Assembly (NCBI GenBank): GCA_964512145.1
Contig: CAZEIM010000002.1
Location: 54,299-118,298, forward strand
Direction: 5' to 3'
DNA length: 64,000 nt
From: CAYOHR01 sp964512145
Lineage (GTDB): Bacteria; Bacteroidota; Bacteroidia; Flavobacteriales_G; JALEGO01
Shown here: positions 9,936-22,161 of the stretch, in pieces
Numbering within the stretch: position 1 is the first letter of the stretch
Layout: every line of letters starts with the position of its first letter
Translations under genes and position numbers: made by a program
The notes under the pieces: generated by a model
Told to the model about the DNA's origin: nothing
The model's database searches: none
What the model saw: the letters and a program-made list of their open reading frames with translations, nothing else

Positions 9936-9957
9936 ATTTTTTAATCGATTAAAAAAT
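9936..9957. repeat. 22-bp perfect palindrome between kpsF and pckA
   Basis: The sequence ATTTTTTAATC is followed at once by its exact reverse complement. It lies 14 bp after the kpsF stop and 45 bp before the pckA start. It could serve as a weak kpsF terminator or as an operator for pckA; the stem is nearly all A-T. Confidence 0.5.
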
Positions 9958-10002
9958 AACGAAATTTGTATTTTATTTAAAAAAACATAAAACTATACAT
10001 AT

Positions 10003-11616
10003 ATGAATCAATTTGGAAATATTCCGGATGCCTCTAACTTAAAACAATTAGGATTAGACAATGTGACGAATGTATTTTGGAATTTATCTCCGGCCGAATT
10101 AGTAGAAGAGACTATTTTAAACGGACAAGGAATATTAACCGATACCGGTGCATTAGCCATAAACACCGGAGAATTTACCGGAAGATCCCCGAAAGATAAA
10201 TTTATTGTATTAGATGATACAACTAAAGATACTATTTGGTGGGGAGATATTAACATAAAATTCGACTCGCAAAAGTTTGATTTACTGTATAACAGAATTA
10301 CTTCGTATTTATCGGGCAAGGATATATATGTGAGAGATGCTTCGGTTTGTGCTGATCCAAAATATAAAGTAAATTTAAGGGTGATTACTGAGTTTCCGTG
10401 GTCAAATATGTTTTCGTATAATATGTTTTTACGACCCGGAAAAGAGGAGCTAAAAAACTTTAATCCAGAATGGAATATCATTTGTGCCCCTGGATTTAAA
10501 GCAAATCCTGAAGTAGATGGAACAAGACAACACAACTTTGCAGTAATTAATTTTTCTAAAAAAATTGTTATTATAGGAGGGACAGGATATACCGGTGAAA
10601 TTAAAAAAGGCATGTTTACTATTTTAAATTATATTTTACCACAAGAAAAAGGTGTTCTTTCCATGCATTGCTCGGCCAATGTTGGACATGAAGGTGATAC
10701 AGCTATATTTTTTGGCTTGTCTGGAACCGGAAAAACAACGCTATCATCTGACCCAAATCGAAAACTAATAGGAGATGATGAACATGGATGGAGTAGCGAA
10801 GGCGTATTTAACTTTGAAGGAGGTTGCTATGCAAAATGTATCGACTTATCTAAAGAAAAAGAACCTCAAATTTATAACGCTATAAAATTTGGTTCAATTT
10901 TAGAGAACGTTGGATTTAAAGATGGTGGTGTAGAAGTAGACTTCTCTGATGCAAGTATAACAGAAAACACAAGAGTAAGTTATCCTTTGCATTACATTGA
11001 TAATGCATTAGAACCTTCAGTTGGAAGTACTCCCAAAAATATCTTTTTCTTAACCTGCGATGCACACGGTGTATTGCCCCCTATTTCAAAATTAAACAAG
11101 GCTCAGGCCATGTATTATTTTATCTCAGGATATACTGCTAAGGTAGCCGGAACTGAAGCTGGAATTACAGAACCTCAAACAACTTTCTCTGCTTGCTTTG
11201 GTGCTGCGTTTTTACCCCTACATCCAACCAAATATGCTGAAATGTTGGGTAAAAAAATGGATGAGCACAATGTAAATGTATGGTTAATAAATACAGGGTG
11301 GTCGGGTGGTCCATATGGAATTGGAAAAAGAATGAATTTAAACTATACTCGTGCTATGATTACCGCTGCTTTAGAAGGAAAATTAAATAACGTAGAGTAT
11401 ACTACACATAGAGTATTTGGCTTAGCTATGCCTAATGAATGTCCCGGAGTACCAAGTGAAATTTTAAGTCCCAGAACAACATGGAAAGATGAAGCTGCTT
11501 ATATGTCTAAAGCGCAGTGGTTAGCAGAAGCTTTTAATAAAAACTTCGAAAAATATGCCTCGTTTGCCAACGAAGAAATATTAGCTGCTGCACCAAAAAC
11601 AGCTGTGAATGCTTAA
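10003..11616 (+). CDS. pckA: phosphoenolpyruvate carboxykinase (ATP)
   Basis: A 537-aa cytosolic enzyme that makes PEP from oxaloacetate with ATP, the entry step of gluconeogenesis. Visible signatures: substrate-binding EFTGRSPKDKF (about residue 56), GTGYTGEIKKGMFT (about 194), P-loop GLSGTGKTTLS (about 240), metal site DDEHGW (about 258) and the adenine-binding region TAKVAGTEAG (about 380). Length matches the family. An 81-bp upstream region holds a 22-bp palindrome; downstream lies a long inverted repeat shared with the convergent giant gene. Confidence 0.97.
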   Translation: MNQFGNIPDASNLKQLGLDNVTNVFWNLSPAELVEETILNGQGILTDTGALAINTGEFTGRSPKDKFIVLDDTTKDTIWWGDINIKFDSQKFDLLYNRITSYLSGKDIYVRDASVCADPKYKVNLRVITEFPWSNMFSYNMFLRPGKEELKNFNPEWNIICAPGFKANPEVDGTRQHNFAVINFSKKIVIIGGTGYTGEIKKGMFTILNYILPQEKGVLSMHCSANVGHEGDTAIFFGLSGTGKTTLSSDPNRKLIGDDEHGWSSEGVFNFEGGCYAKCIDLSKEKEPQIYNAIKFGSILENVGFKDGGVEVDFSDASITENTRVSYPLHYIDNALEPSVGSTPKNIFFLTCDAHGVLPPISKLNKAQAMYYFISGYTAKVAGTEAGITEPQTTFSACFGAAFLPLHPTKYAEMLGKKMDEHNVNVWLINTGWSGGPYGIGKRMNLNYTRAMITAALEGKLNNVEYTTHRVFGLAMPNECPGVPSEILSPRTTWKDEAAYMSKAQWLAEAFNKNFEKYASFANEEILAAAPKTAVNA

Positions 11617-11738
11617 ATAGCTTATTTGGTAGCATAAGTATTTATTGGCTTAGCAAAACATATTGTACTTGTTTAAAAAAGTAGTGTGTTTTGAAATTTT
11701 TGATTTGAACATAAGTTTTTATTGTTAATACGTTAAAA

Positions 11739-11768
11739 GTAACCTTGGATAATATTATTCAAGGTTAC
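11739..11768. terminator. inverted repeat between convergent pckA and giant surface protein gene
   Basis: Two 15-nt arms (GTAACCTTGGATAAT and its near-perfect inverse) pair with a single G-T wobble. The position between two convergent genes suits a shared transcription terminator. A short U-run follows only when read leftward. Confidence 0.5.
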
Positions 11769-11806
11769 AATATTAAGTATTTGATAGAATATTAGAACGT
11801 ATTAAT

Positions 11807-14800
11807 TTATCGTATCAAACTTACATGGCCATGTAAATAATGATTTTTACCTTTAACATCTTTAAAACTTACTTTATACACATATACGTCCATTTTACAA
11901 AGCTCTCCATTATTATATCCATTCCAGCCTTCCAATAAATTATTGGTGGTATATATTTTTTCTCCCCAGCGATCAAATATTTCCAATGTAAATCCTTCTT
12001 CTAATATTCCTATACCTTTAATATTAAAAACTTCATTTAAATTATTTAAGTTAGGAGTAAATGCGTTGGGTATATAAACATTTGTTTCAGGTGTAATTTT
12101 AATAATTTTTGTTGTTGTATCAGTACATTCAAATAAGTTTTTTACAATCATCATTACTTCGTATGTTCCGGTATCATGATATGTGTGCTGTACATGTTGT
12201 AAATCAGAATAATTACCATCTCCTAATTGCCAATGATAATAATAACCACCTACAGACTGGTTAATAAATTGTACAATTGGGTTTTTTATGCTCGTTTCTT
12301 CGGGGTTAGCATTAAATATTGCTTCAGGAATAGGGTAAATAGTAATTTCATCAATTTTTTGGATGGTATTTTTACATCCAAACTCCGTGACCGCCTGTAA
12401 ACTAACACTGTATAATCCTGAATCGGGGAAACAATAGGTGAATTCGTTTTCGGTAGTTTCATATGTATTTTCTCCTATATTCCAATAAACAGAAGAAACA
12501 AAATCGATAGATTGTGTGGCGTTTTTAAAGCTAATACATCCATTCGCACATAATGTGTTAGTGTCTAATATAAAATTTGCTTCAGGAACCGGATGAATTC
12601 TTATTTGTTTTAATATGGTGTCTTTACATCCTAAGCTGTTTTCAATTTGTAGCTGCACATTATACATTCCCCATGCGTTATAAATATGAGAAGGATTTTC
12701 TATACTGTGTTGTCCTCCATCTCCAAAATTCCAATGCCATGTATCAATAATTCCATCATATGTTGTGGATGTATTGGTAAATAAAACGGGCGGATTATCA
12801 AAACAAAGATTTTCTTCTGTAAAGTTGGCTATAGGTTTGGAGTAAACATAGGTTGGTATAACTGTATCGTGCAAGCAACCATGGTTTGATGTTACTATTA
12901 AGGCTACGTAATATGTTCCATAATTTGTAAACGTATGAATAGGATGTTCAATATAGTTTTGAGTTGCTCCATCTCCAAAATTCCAAAAGTAATTTAACGG
13001 AGTATTGTCATCTATTTGCGAAAGGTTTTCGAATTGAGTAGAAGATAGTTGACAAATCGTATCACTAGTAAAGTTTGCTAAAGGTACGGGATATACTTCG
13101 ATGTTTTTTTCTAGGGTGTCTCTACATGATTTTTCTGATTCAACAATTAGTTGTACCTGATATGTTCCATGAGCTTGATAAAAATGACTAACGCTATCAC
13201 CCATAGCTGTATTTCCATCTCCAAAATTCCAGTACAAGATAGTGTTGTTTTCATTCACAGCATCGGTAAACAATGCTTGATCGTATAAACAAATGTTTTG
13301 AACATTAAAATCTACTATGGGTAAAGGAAATATTTCTACCGACTTAATTATAGTATCTAAACAACTTGAATCAGACTGAACGATTAAAGTAATATTATAA
13401 TTACCATGATTTTGATAATTGTGAACAGGTTGTTGAATAAGGTATGTAATTCCATCTCCCATATTCCAAAACCATTCGGTGATACTTCCATTATTTATAT
13501 TACTAGCATTTATTAATGGCAAGGAGTCATATAAACAAATATCTTGAATCAGAAAATTTGCCTGAGGTACTTCATGAATATATATAGTATTTTCTGCTGT
13601 GTCTTTACATCCTTTTTCTGTTTCAACAATTAGTTGCACTATATAGCTACCATGTGTTGAATAATGATGTTTAGGTTGTGAGCTGTAATGATAATTTCCA
13701 TCTCCTAAATTCCATTCGAATTGATTTATAACACCAGAGCTTACATAACTGTTGTTTATGAATATAGCACTATCGTATGAACAGATGTTTTGAACACCAA
13801 AATCAGCTAGTGGCTTAGGATATATTTCTAATATTTTTGTGGTAGAATCTTTGCAATTAAAGTTTGAAGTCGCAATTAATTGTATAGAGTACACTCCATC
13901 TTGCATAAAAGTATGGGTTGGGTTTTCATTAGCAGAGATGTTTCCGTCTCCAAAACTCCATTGCCAATTATTAATAATATCTGAATTTATGGTTGAAGTA
14001 TTATTAAATGATATCGGCATATCATATATACAGCCATTTTGCATATTAAAGTCGACTTCCGGAAGGGGATGAATGATGATGTTTTTGAACGTGTCGTGTG
14101 TACATCCATGTATTGAAGTGGCGGTAAGCGTTATAATATAATTGGTATCATTGACAAATAAATGAGTTGGGTTTATATCATTTGAAGCATTTCCATCACC
14201 AAACTCCCATTCAAAGTTCAATACTGTTCCGTCTGAAATTAATGATTGGTTTATAAATGTATAAGCGTTAAGCTCGCAAATAGTATCGGCAATAAAATTT
14301 GCCAAAGGTTTAGGGAAAATGGTTATGTCCTTTTTAATGCTATCAATACATTGATTACCTGAAGTAACTACTATTTCAACGGTGTAAGTACCACTATTTT
14401 GGTACAAGTGCTTAACAGTATCACCTATAGATTGATTTCCGTCTCCAAAATCCCACATAATATTGGATGATGCTGGTGCTGACAAATTTACAAATACTGA
14501 TGTGTCGTTAAAACAAGTATCATTAATATTAAAATTAGCTACAGGTAATGGATATATAGTAATATTTTTAGAAATTGTATCGTAACAACCAGAGTCAGAT
14601 TGAGCAATTAGCGTTACTAAATATACTCCATCCACCAAATATTTGTTTTTGGGCTCAAAAGCCGTGGAGGTATTTCCATCTCCAAAATTCCAATTCCAAG
14701 AGGTTATGTTTCCTTGAGAAATTGAGCTGGTATTTACCGTAGTTGCAGAATCAGATAAACAAATATCTTGAATTGAGAAATCAGCAACCGGTAAAGTATG

Positions 14801-17800
14801 AACGTACACATTTTGTATAGAAGTATCTTTACAGCCTTTATCGGAATTACTTATTAATGAAACCATAAAGACACCAGAATTTTGATATACATATTTTGGA
14901 TGTATATCTATACTGGTTTGCCCATCTCCAAAATTCCATTCATATGTACTAATCCCTCCAAAAACTATATGGCTTAAATTCGAGTAATGTAGCGTATCTC
15001 CCAAACATTCATTAGAAACAGAAAAATCTGAATTTGGAATTGGGTGTATAAACACCTGTACGGTATCATATGATACGCACCCCCCCGGTTTAGTTAGTGT
15101 AACCATAAACTCTAATGTATCCGGGTTATTGGCCAGAAGGTTGGTTTGAACAATTGGGTTTGCAATAGTATGGTTATTTAAGTATATTTCAGGTGTCCAG
15201 CTATATGTAAAAGAAGGCACTTCGAAATCACCAATAGTTTTATTTTCATTTAAACATAACTCAATATCGGGCCCAGCTACTGGTAACGCAACGTTTTGTA
15301 TAAAAAATTGATTTTCTTCACACATACAGGGGTTTAATCCTGAGTCAATAACTAAAATTAGATTACATGTTTGCGATATACTAGCGTTAAAACTAAACGT
15401 ATAGTCTAAATAACTATTAAATCCAATTCCTCCAAAAACAGAATCTTTATGTAAAAATATATCGGCATTAGATAAAATATGATCTCCGTCTGCATCGTAA
15501 AATACTCCCAGAATAACTGGAATGGAAGGTAACAGATTTTCACCAACATTATAGAGCGATACATTTACCGTTACTTGCTCGCTATCAGCAGACAATAGGG
15601 TTGAATTAGCAAAAGCAGAAGATATAGTAATTACAGATTTGTATACAAATATTGGTAGCGTTGTATCTCCGGTAATAATTGCCAAATCACAATTAGTTCC
15701 TAATGATTTACACTGTAAATTAACGGTAGAAGTTGCTCTAGCTTCAAAATCAATTACTCCGCATGATAAATCATCTGGATTGGCAGAAAATTCAAAAGAA
15801 AATACAGAACTGTCACCCACTATAGTTCCAATTGGGAGAGGCCAACTCAGAATTTTTTGTCCAAACACATTATGTATTTGGGGAATGCTAATATTAGGTG
15901 CATTATGAATAGCATTAAATGTACCCGACACAAAATCTACTCCGCTTGGAACAATCACATACACCGTATCACTCGAAATGAAGTTAGATGGACCATTGTT
16001 TATTACTTTAACATTTAGTGTAGGGTTATTAGAACAAGGAGAAACATATGTAGAAGTAAGCACCACCTTCGACTCGTAAGGAGGGTCTCCTCCAGTAATA
16101 CCCAATTGTGATGCCAATGTTAACTCCTGACCTGTATGAGCTCCACAAGATGCTTTACCAAAGAAGTTGAAGGCAATATTACTTCCCGAAATGTAATGGC
16201 AATCGGTAATAATTTTAAATTTAATGACCAACTTATTTAATTGGGGTTCTAATACACCTTTTAATCCGGCAGAATCTAAGTAGCTTGAAATTTGAGAAAT
16301 ATCCCATTGCCAGATATTAGAGCTTATATTGATAGGATCAGAAATAAATATAAAATTGGCTGTATCGGGATATTTAAAATAACTAGAGTTTGGTATTATG
16401 GTTACTCCTGTAGGAAGGTTTACGTTTAAGTATAGATTATATGCACTTCCAATTTGAACATTAAAGCCTTCTACAATATATTCTGCTGTATCACATAAAT
16501 CAATACTTCCTGGTGGTCCAATGGGATTTACCAGTAAATTTGGTAACTGTGGAGTTAAGGATAAGGTTAATTTTTGTGTTGTACATGGATAATCAATTAA
16601 TGAAGCCGGATATCCATCACTACAATTCCAACCAATATTTAATATTAAGCTATCACGTAAACATGAAGAGTAGTTTGCATATATTCTAAATCTTCTTACT
16701 TGAGCAGCTGAAACAGACCCTACTCTAAATATTTCTCCATTATTTTGTAAAAATCCACCATTATCAAGATCCTCAATTTTAATAATTTTTATTCCGGTTG
16801 TTAAACTATCATAACCAAACCAAGTATTGGGGGAGTGATTATTGGTAAGGTTTGATATTGAAACTTCCCAGCTTTCTTCTTTGTTGTTTGCATTAATATT
16901 AGGCAATACGGATTGCAAAAATAAAACCGGCTTTTTGAGTAAAATTTTATCATGTGTTTCGGCTATTTTTACTAGGGAAGACCCACTTGAAACTAATTGA
17001 CCAGCACTTTTAAAGTCCCATCTATATTTAATATTTTGATATGTATTAGCAGGAACTTTACAGGTCGGCTCTAATCTTATTATTAACTGCCCATTAAAAC
17101 CATCATCACTAGGGTAAATACTTCCCCCATTTATGGTATAGTATTTATAAACATCAAACTTTAATGTGTCGCTAGCAGAATTCATTGGAGTTAAATTTAT
17201 CCAAGCAGAATTAGAGGTTGATCCAGATCCGGCTGTTCTTGTTTCTCTAAATCGAGCACTTATAAATTTATATCCATTTGGTATTATGGCGGTAAGGGTA
17301 TCAATAAAAGCCCATTGTCTGTATTCAAAAGGAAAAAAGTTTCCTCCGGAATAATTTCCACAACAAGGACCAATACTTAAATAGTAATGTTGATCTATTT
17401 CTCTTTGTTCACAAGAAGTAAAGTCTACAGTAGTATTTCCTGCCGTTTCAAAATAATATCCAATTAATGAAAAGCTTTTATTAATGTTATTACACGTAAA
17501 CTTATCTAAACAATTGCTTGGATTTTGAATACCGGAGAGATAAAAATCATTTTCAACTTTACATATATATAAATTACCTCCTACATTGTCTTTTACTCTA
17601 TATTTTGCTTTAAATACAATTGAGTCTAAGTCATTAAATGTTAAAGGAGAGTTTATTACACCTAATGCCATTAATACCGGAGAGCTAAAGTCGTATTTAA
17701 AAGTCCTATCGTTACCCGATTGTGTAGAAGTAGGAATAATTAAAGTTGTTTGTATTACACCCCCTGCCTTTTTATATAAAATAAATTCTGAAGACACAAA

Positions 17801-19917
17801 TTGCAAGTTATTACCACGTTGTATAAAACTATTTAAATACAAATAAGGCCAAACATGATTATTTGAATTTTTTANNNNNNNNNNNNNNNNNNNNNNNNNN
17901 NNNNNNNTGCAGTGTATCCCCATACATTAAACGATCTTTTTTTACTTTAGTAAAATCCATAACGGTTCCTACACCATCTGCTACACCATTATTATTGTTA
18001 TCGGGTAACCCAAAATTGGTTCTATCAGGAAAAAATGCTTTGGTATATAGTCCATCTGAACACCCTCCGGCACAACCTAAAGCAACATTATAGGATGTAC
18101 AAAATAATGTTAAAATACAAGAGCACGTGGTGTCGGAACTATAAAATATTCTCAAATTAAAATTACCGGTTTGATTTACCGGCCCCGAGTTACAATTTCC
18201 AGATCCAGGACATGCATTACAGTCAGGGGTTAGATTAAAAGTTAATTGACTTTGATTCATTCCACCGGGAATAGTATTTGCTTTGAAATAGGCGATTAAA
18301 GTATCTCCCGATTGCTGAACTGAAGTAGGCAACCAAATGGTTCCTCCCCATCCATTTATAAATCTAAGGCCTCCCGTGTACTTTAAGCAAGGTCCAGTAA
18401 TTAAGCGTAGAATATAAAAACTATTATTATTTTTGGGATAATTACTATAAAAATTGTTTACAGAATAAACAAATGTACCGGTATCCCCATCGTTTAATTG
18501 TATGGGAGAGTTATTGTTGGTCATACTTACATGTATGTTTGTATGGCCTGCTGCATCTTTTTGTTGAATGGTATAGTTGGCTAAACATAAATTTTTATAA
18601 GTACCTTTAGTATACCATCCATTACTATAAAAGGCACTATTACATGAAGAGACACAACATGTGTAACTATCCCAAGTAAAATAAACCGTATCGCCAGGCA
18701 TAATGGAATCAACCATTAGTTTCATTCGCATTACCTTATTAGCGGCTTGGCATGTAGCAGTATTTAAAAATGAAGTACTATATGGATTAAACGAAATAAA
18801 TATTCCAGAGGCATTTTTTTTCATTTTCAAACTAGAAACGTCCATATAGTTTTTATGACCCCCATGATAAGATACTTCAACATCAACATTATATGCTATA
18901 CCTAAACCTGTATTAATTACTTGAATTTCTTGCTGGCTAGGAGCATTGTCACCGATGCAAATATTTACATTGGCTTTATGATTAATTTTAACGTTGGGAA
19001 TCAAATTTGGAAATACTACATTGGCTGATGAGGTAGATTTTTGACACGTAGAATTATCACACCCCCAAAATGCTTCAAAACTTGAACTTACATTTATACA
19101 ACTTATAATTTTTACATTTTCACAAATTATAATTTCTTCCCCATTTTCAAACAAGGTATCACCATCACCTATTGTAGAGAAATGATTTCCATGTAATGTG
19201 ATGGTTTCTAATGTACCTCCTGTTGAAACCCAATCTCCAATTGTAATATTTTGTACAGAAATACCTGTACCATGTTGATCTGTAAAAGTAAAATGACTGA
19301 GTGCTCCAAGTCCACCGTTTTTAATGGTAATACATCGGGTAAATGTTTCTCCAATGCTTCCATTGTATGACTGATTCGTTACCGAAGTGATGGAAAGATT
19401 TGGCTTTAAAGCATTAAAAGAACTTGTAGTATGATTTTGATTATAGTTAAACCCATTAGCAGTATAGTTAAGTAATATTTTATTTTCCAAAATATTTCCT
19501 GTAGTGGAATAATTTAATAATTCGCAATTTGCTTCTACGTAAAATTCAATGATTTTACTTGTTAATGTTGAAATATTGGATATAGAAAATATAACTGTAT
19601 CTTGACCGCTAATATTTAATTCAGCTGCTCCCGTTACTGAATTTGTCACATAAACGTTACCAGGAGGCATTTGTACCTGTAAAGTTACATTTGAAAGTAA
19701 ATGAGGGGATGGATTGTACAAGTTTAGGGTTATCTTTTTACTTTCCCCACATATGGTGATATCATTATAATTTATAGAGTTAATTGTAACAAAATTCCCT
19801 TGAGAATATAATAATACGGATGAAATTAAAATAATATAAAATAGTATAAANNNNNNNNNNNNNNNNNNNNNNNNNNNNNNNNNNNNNNTTTTTCAAAATA
19901 ATATATTGTTTGCTCAT
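11807..19917 (-). CDS. giant surface protein with PKD domains and gliding-motility C-terminal (CHU_C, T9SS type B) domain
   Basis: I read this as one gene of about 2,700 codons, interrupted by two N-filled gaps. It starts with ATG at 19917 (MSKQYIILKK), the first gap falls inside the signal peptide, and FILFYIILISSVLLYSQG follows. Residues before about 1,600 are Cys-containing beta-rich domains like those in DUF11/Ig-type adhesins. Twelve PKD domains follow (15045-12090) and the last ~90 residues (VYIPNAFTPNLNNLNEVF, EIFDRWGEKIY, GWNGYNNGE, YVYKVSF) are the CHU_C/TIGR04131 type. Such proteins are exported by the type 9 system to the surface. With 33 Ns in the second gap the two halves are out of frame by one base, which is expected if the gap length is only an estimate. 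The ligand is unknown. Confidence 0.8.
12090..15045 (-). repeat. array of twelve ~80-residue PKD domains
   Basis: Each unit has the W-N-F-G-D-G core, a Y-x-x-x-G-x-Y-x-V strand pattern and a closing G-C-x-D-T segment ending in a P-L-P/P-K-P linker. Eight keep an exact F-G-D-G; units 6, 7 and 12 read LGDG or MGDG and unit 11 reads IGEN. The units have diverged in DNA sequence, so the array is old rather than freshly expanded. PKD arrays usually act as stalks or as protein/sugar contact modules. Confidence 0.85.
17875..17907. other. assembly gap (33 N)
   Basis: Unknown bases within the giant surface protein gene. Reading frames on both sides are open but differ by one base if the gap is exactly 33 nt. 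Confidence 0.99.
19851..19888. other. assembly gap (38 N)
   Basis: Unknown bases in the signal-peptide coding region of the giant surface protein, about 27 bp into the gene. Confidence 0.99.
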
Positions 19918-19981
19918 TGAACGTTAAAAATTCGATAAGGTTGCTGTTTTTTGGCTATTTTTATAGCGTTAAAAAATTGTT

Positions 19982-21631
19982 ATGAATAAAATTATTGTAC
20001 TTTTTGTACTTTTTGGTCAGGGTTTGATAGCTCAAACCACTTATCAAAAAGTGTATTCTATATTTCAATCATCTTGTGTCTCTGCTTGTCATTCAGGCGC
20101 TTCTCCTTCCGGTAATTTAGATTTATCCGGAACAGAATCACAAGTGTATAATGCGTTAATTAATGGAATTCCAACAAATCCATTTGCGGCTTCCAAAGGA
20201 TATAAACTAATATACCCAGGCTTTCCGGAACAAAGTTTTTTGTTTAGAAAAATTAACAATGGGTTATTTCAACATATTTCCTTACAACCTTCAGAGGGCA
20301 GTGTTATGCCATTATATCAGCCTACCTTAAGTAATTATGAAGTTGATTTAATTAATGCATGGATATTAAGAGGTGCTCCTCAAAACGGAACCATTCAAAA
20401 TGAGCAAGCCATATATGATTATTACAATGGCTTTGGAATGCAATCTATGTCACCTCCACCGGCACCATTACCAAGTGAAGGTATTCAAATTCATTTAGGG
20501 GCTATTTTCTTAAATCCTCTAGAAGAAGTAGAGTTTTTAAAAAAACACAGAGTGGATATACCCATTGAAAGTGAAGTGAATAGAATTGAATCATTTATCA
20601 ATACTTTTTCGCATCATTATATCATGTATAAATTTAAGGATTCAGTCTCAGCTGCGGGAGTTTCTAATTCATTACGAGATATTAATAATTTATTTGATTT
20701 AAATAACAACGCTAAATTTATTGCAACCTGGCAGTTTAATTATGATTTACAACTTCCTGAAAATACCGGTTATTTTTGGGAAAAAAATCCTTATTTAGAT
20801 TTAAACTATCATATAAAAAACTATAGTTCAGACTCAATAATGCGAGCAGAAGTATATTCAAATATTTATTTTAAACCCAGAGGATTATATACTACGGAAA
20901 TGAAAACAGAGTTAATTACATATCCGGAAGTTCCTTTACCTTATCCATTTTCTGATTTTTATATTTTAAATAATAATACGGATACTGTTTTTACCGGTCA
21001 TATATTTGATAATTCCAGCTCTGATTCTATTTACATATGGTTATTAAGTAGTCACACCCATAAGTATGGTAAAGACTATGATATATATGCCCGAAATGCT
21101 GACGGTTCAAAAGGAACACAGCTTTACGAGGGATTTTATAATACCGACTACACTTTTAATCAAGGATATTACGATTATACACACCCACCTATCCGATATT
21201 TTGAGCCACTTTTAGGTTTAAATTTTGGAGAAGGAATTACTCATGAAGCAACATACAGAAATAATGGTTCTTCCGCTGTTACATGGGGTTTAACTACCGA
21301 TGACGAAATGATGCTAATGATTATTCAGTATACTGAAAGTAGACCTATTTTATCTAACTTAGATGATAATATCCCGTTAGATAATAACATTAATATTTAT
21401 CCTAATCCTACGAATCATGTTATTAATATCCATTTTAAAAACCAATTTTATGGGGATATAAAACTCAAAGATTTATTAGGGAAAACCATCATGAATCAAA
21501 AAAATATTGAGAAATTGAATACCACCATTTTTGATGTCTCTTTAATTCCTAATGGGGTATATTTTTTAGAGTTTCAAGAGTTAGGAAATAACAATATCTC
21601 TACCTTAAAAAAGGTTATTATTCAGCATTAA
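19982..21631 (+). CDS. secreted copper type II monooxygenase-like protein with T9SS sorting domain
   Basis: A 549-aa exported protein (signal MNKIIVLFVLFGQGLIAQ). Near residues 31-36 it carries CVSACH, a CX3CH variant of a heme-c site, in a cytochrome-like segment. The centre resembles the peptidylglycine alpha-hydroxylating monooxygenase fold: a His pair at 211-212 (SHHYIMY), HTH at 358-360 (SSHTHKYG) and Met 443/444 (DDEMML) match the known copper ligands in kind and order. The last ~80 residues (INIYPNPTNHVINI, then GVYFLEF) are a type A T9SS sorting domain. Oxidative activity is an inference; the substrate is unknown. It is divergent from the giant gene, and its 3' end overlaps the next, convergent gene by 14 bp. 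Confidence 0.75.
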   Translation: MNKIIVLFVLFGQGLIAQTTYQKVYSIFQSSCVSACHSGASPSGNLDLSGTESQVYNALINGIPTNPFAASKGYKLIYPGFPEQSFLFRKINNGLFQHISLQPSEGSVMPLYQPTLSNYEVDLINAWILRGAPQNGTIQNEQAIYDYYNGFGMQSMSPPPAPLPSEGIQIHLGAIFLNPLEEVEFLKKHRVDIPIESEVNRIESFINTFSHHYIMYKFKDSVSAAGVSNSLRDINNLFDLNNNAKFIATWQFNYDLQLPENTGYFWEKNPYLDLNYHIKNYSSDSIMRAEVYSNIYFKPRGLYTTEMKTELITYPEVPLPYPFSDFYILNNNTDTVFTGHIFDNSSSDSIYIWLLSSHTHKYGKDYDIYARNADGSKGTQLYEGFYNTDYTFNQGYYDYTHPPIRYFEPLLGLNFGEGITHEATYRNNGSSAVTWGLTTDDEMMLMIIQYTESRPILSNLDDNIPLDNNINIYPNPTNHVINIHFKNQFYGDIKLKDLLGKTIMNQKNIEKLNTTIFDVSLIPNGVYFLEFQELGNNNISTLKKVIIQH

Positions 21632-22157
21632 TTTTATTGAGATTACTTGGGAATTTGAAATAGAGTCCTATTTCAGCGGCAAATGTGGTGTTTACCCCAT
21701 TTAAAAAGTCAACTAAACCATACCCACCTTGTAAATTTAATCCTAAATATTTACCCATATAAATATCAAAACCTAATCCTAAGCCCGCATTAATGGTTTC
21801 GTATTTGAAGTAATTTTCCTTAGCATAACCGCCTCCTGGATAATAAATATAATCTACATAATAATCATATTTAATTTCATATGATCCAGATAAATAGGTA
21901 TAAAATCTACCTTCTCGAACATTTGCTAGAGTATACAAATAAGATACTCCTGAGTTAAAATAAGAGAATTTCCCATTTTCCAATAAAGGCGGAATAGTAG
22001 TAATTTGAAAACCGGACTTGTTTGCCCAATACCTATAGGATATTCCTTTTCCAGTAGTTACTCCTGCAGATAATCCTAACTCGTGTTTGTGAGTTGACTC
22101 TTGATTAAATGCCAAAACAGGCATGCAACTTATAAATATCAATAAAATTTTTTTCAT
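21618..22157 (-). CDS. small outer-membrane beta-barrel protein, unknown function
   Basis: A 179-aa exported protein with signal peptide MKKILLIFISCMPVLAFNQ. The rest alternates polar and hydrophobic residues with aromatic ends (GISYRYWANKSGFQITTIPP, FKYETINAGLGLGFDIYMG) and closes with YFKFP, which looks like an eight-stranded barrel of the OmpW/porin-family-like type. No catalytic motif is seen. Its start codon lies only a few bases after the terminator of the upstream YceI gene, so its own promoter is not obvious and it may depend on read-through. Confidence 0.65.
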   Translation of the reverse strand: MKKILLIFISCMPVLAFNQESTHKHELGLSAGVTTGKGISYRYWANKSGFQITTIPPLLENGKFSYFNSGVSYLYTLANVREGRFYTYLSGSYEIKYDYYVDYIYYPGGGYAKENYFKYETINAGLGLGFDIYMGKYLGLNLQGGYGLVDFLNGVNTTFAAEIGLYFKFPSNLNKINAE

Positions 22158-22161
22158 ATGG

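Noticed and set aside
10008..10613. 201-codon open frame opposite pckA
   Set aside because: It lies wholly inside a strongly conserved gene and has no protein features of its own.
17859..19721. Independent 620-codon gene upstream of the PKD protein
   Set aside because: It ends only because of the N gap, and the next segment has no start of its own; one interrupted gene is the simpler reading.
21600..21640. Loss of normal gene ends at the 14-bp overlap of convergent genes
   Set aside because: Both proteins keep complete C-termini, so the overlap is ordinary compaction.
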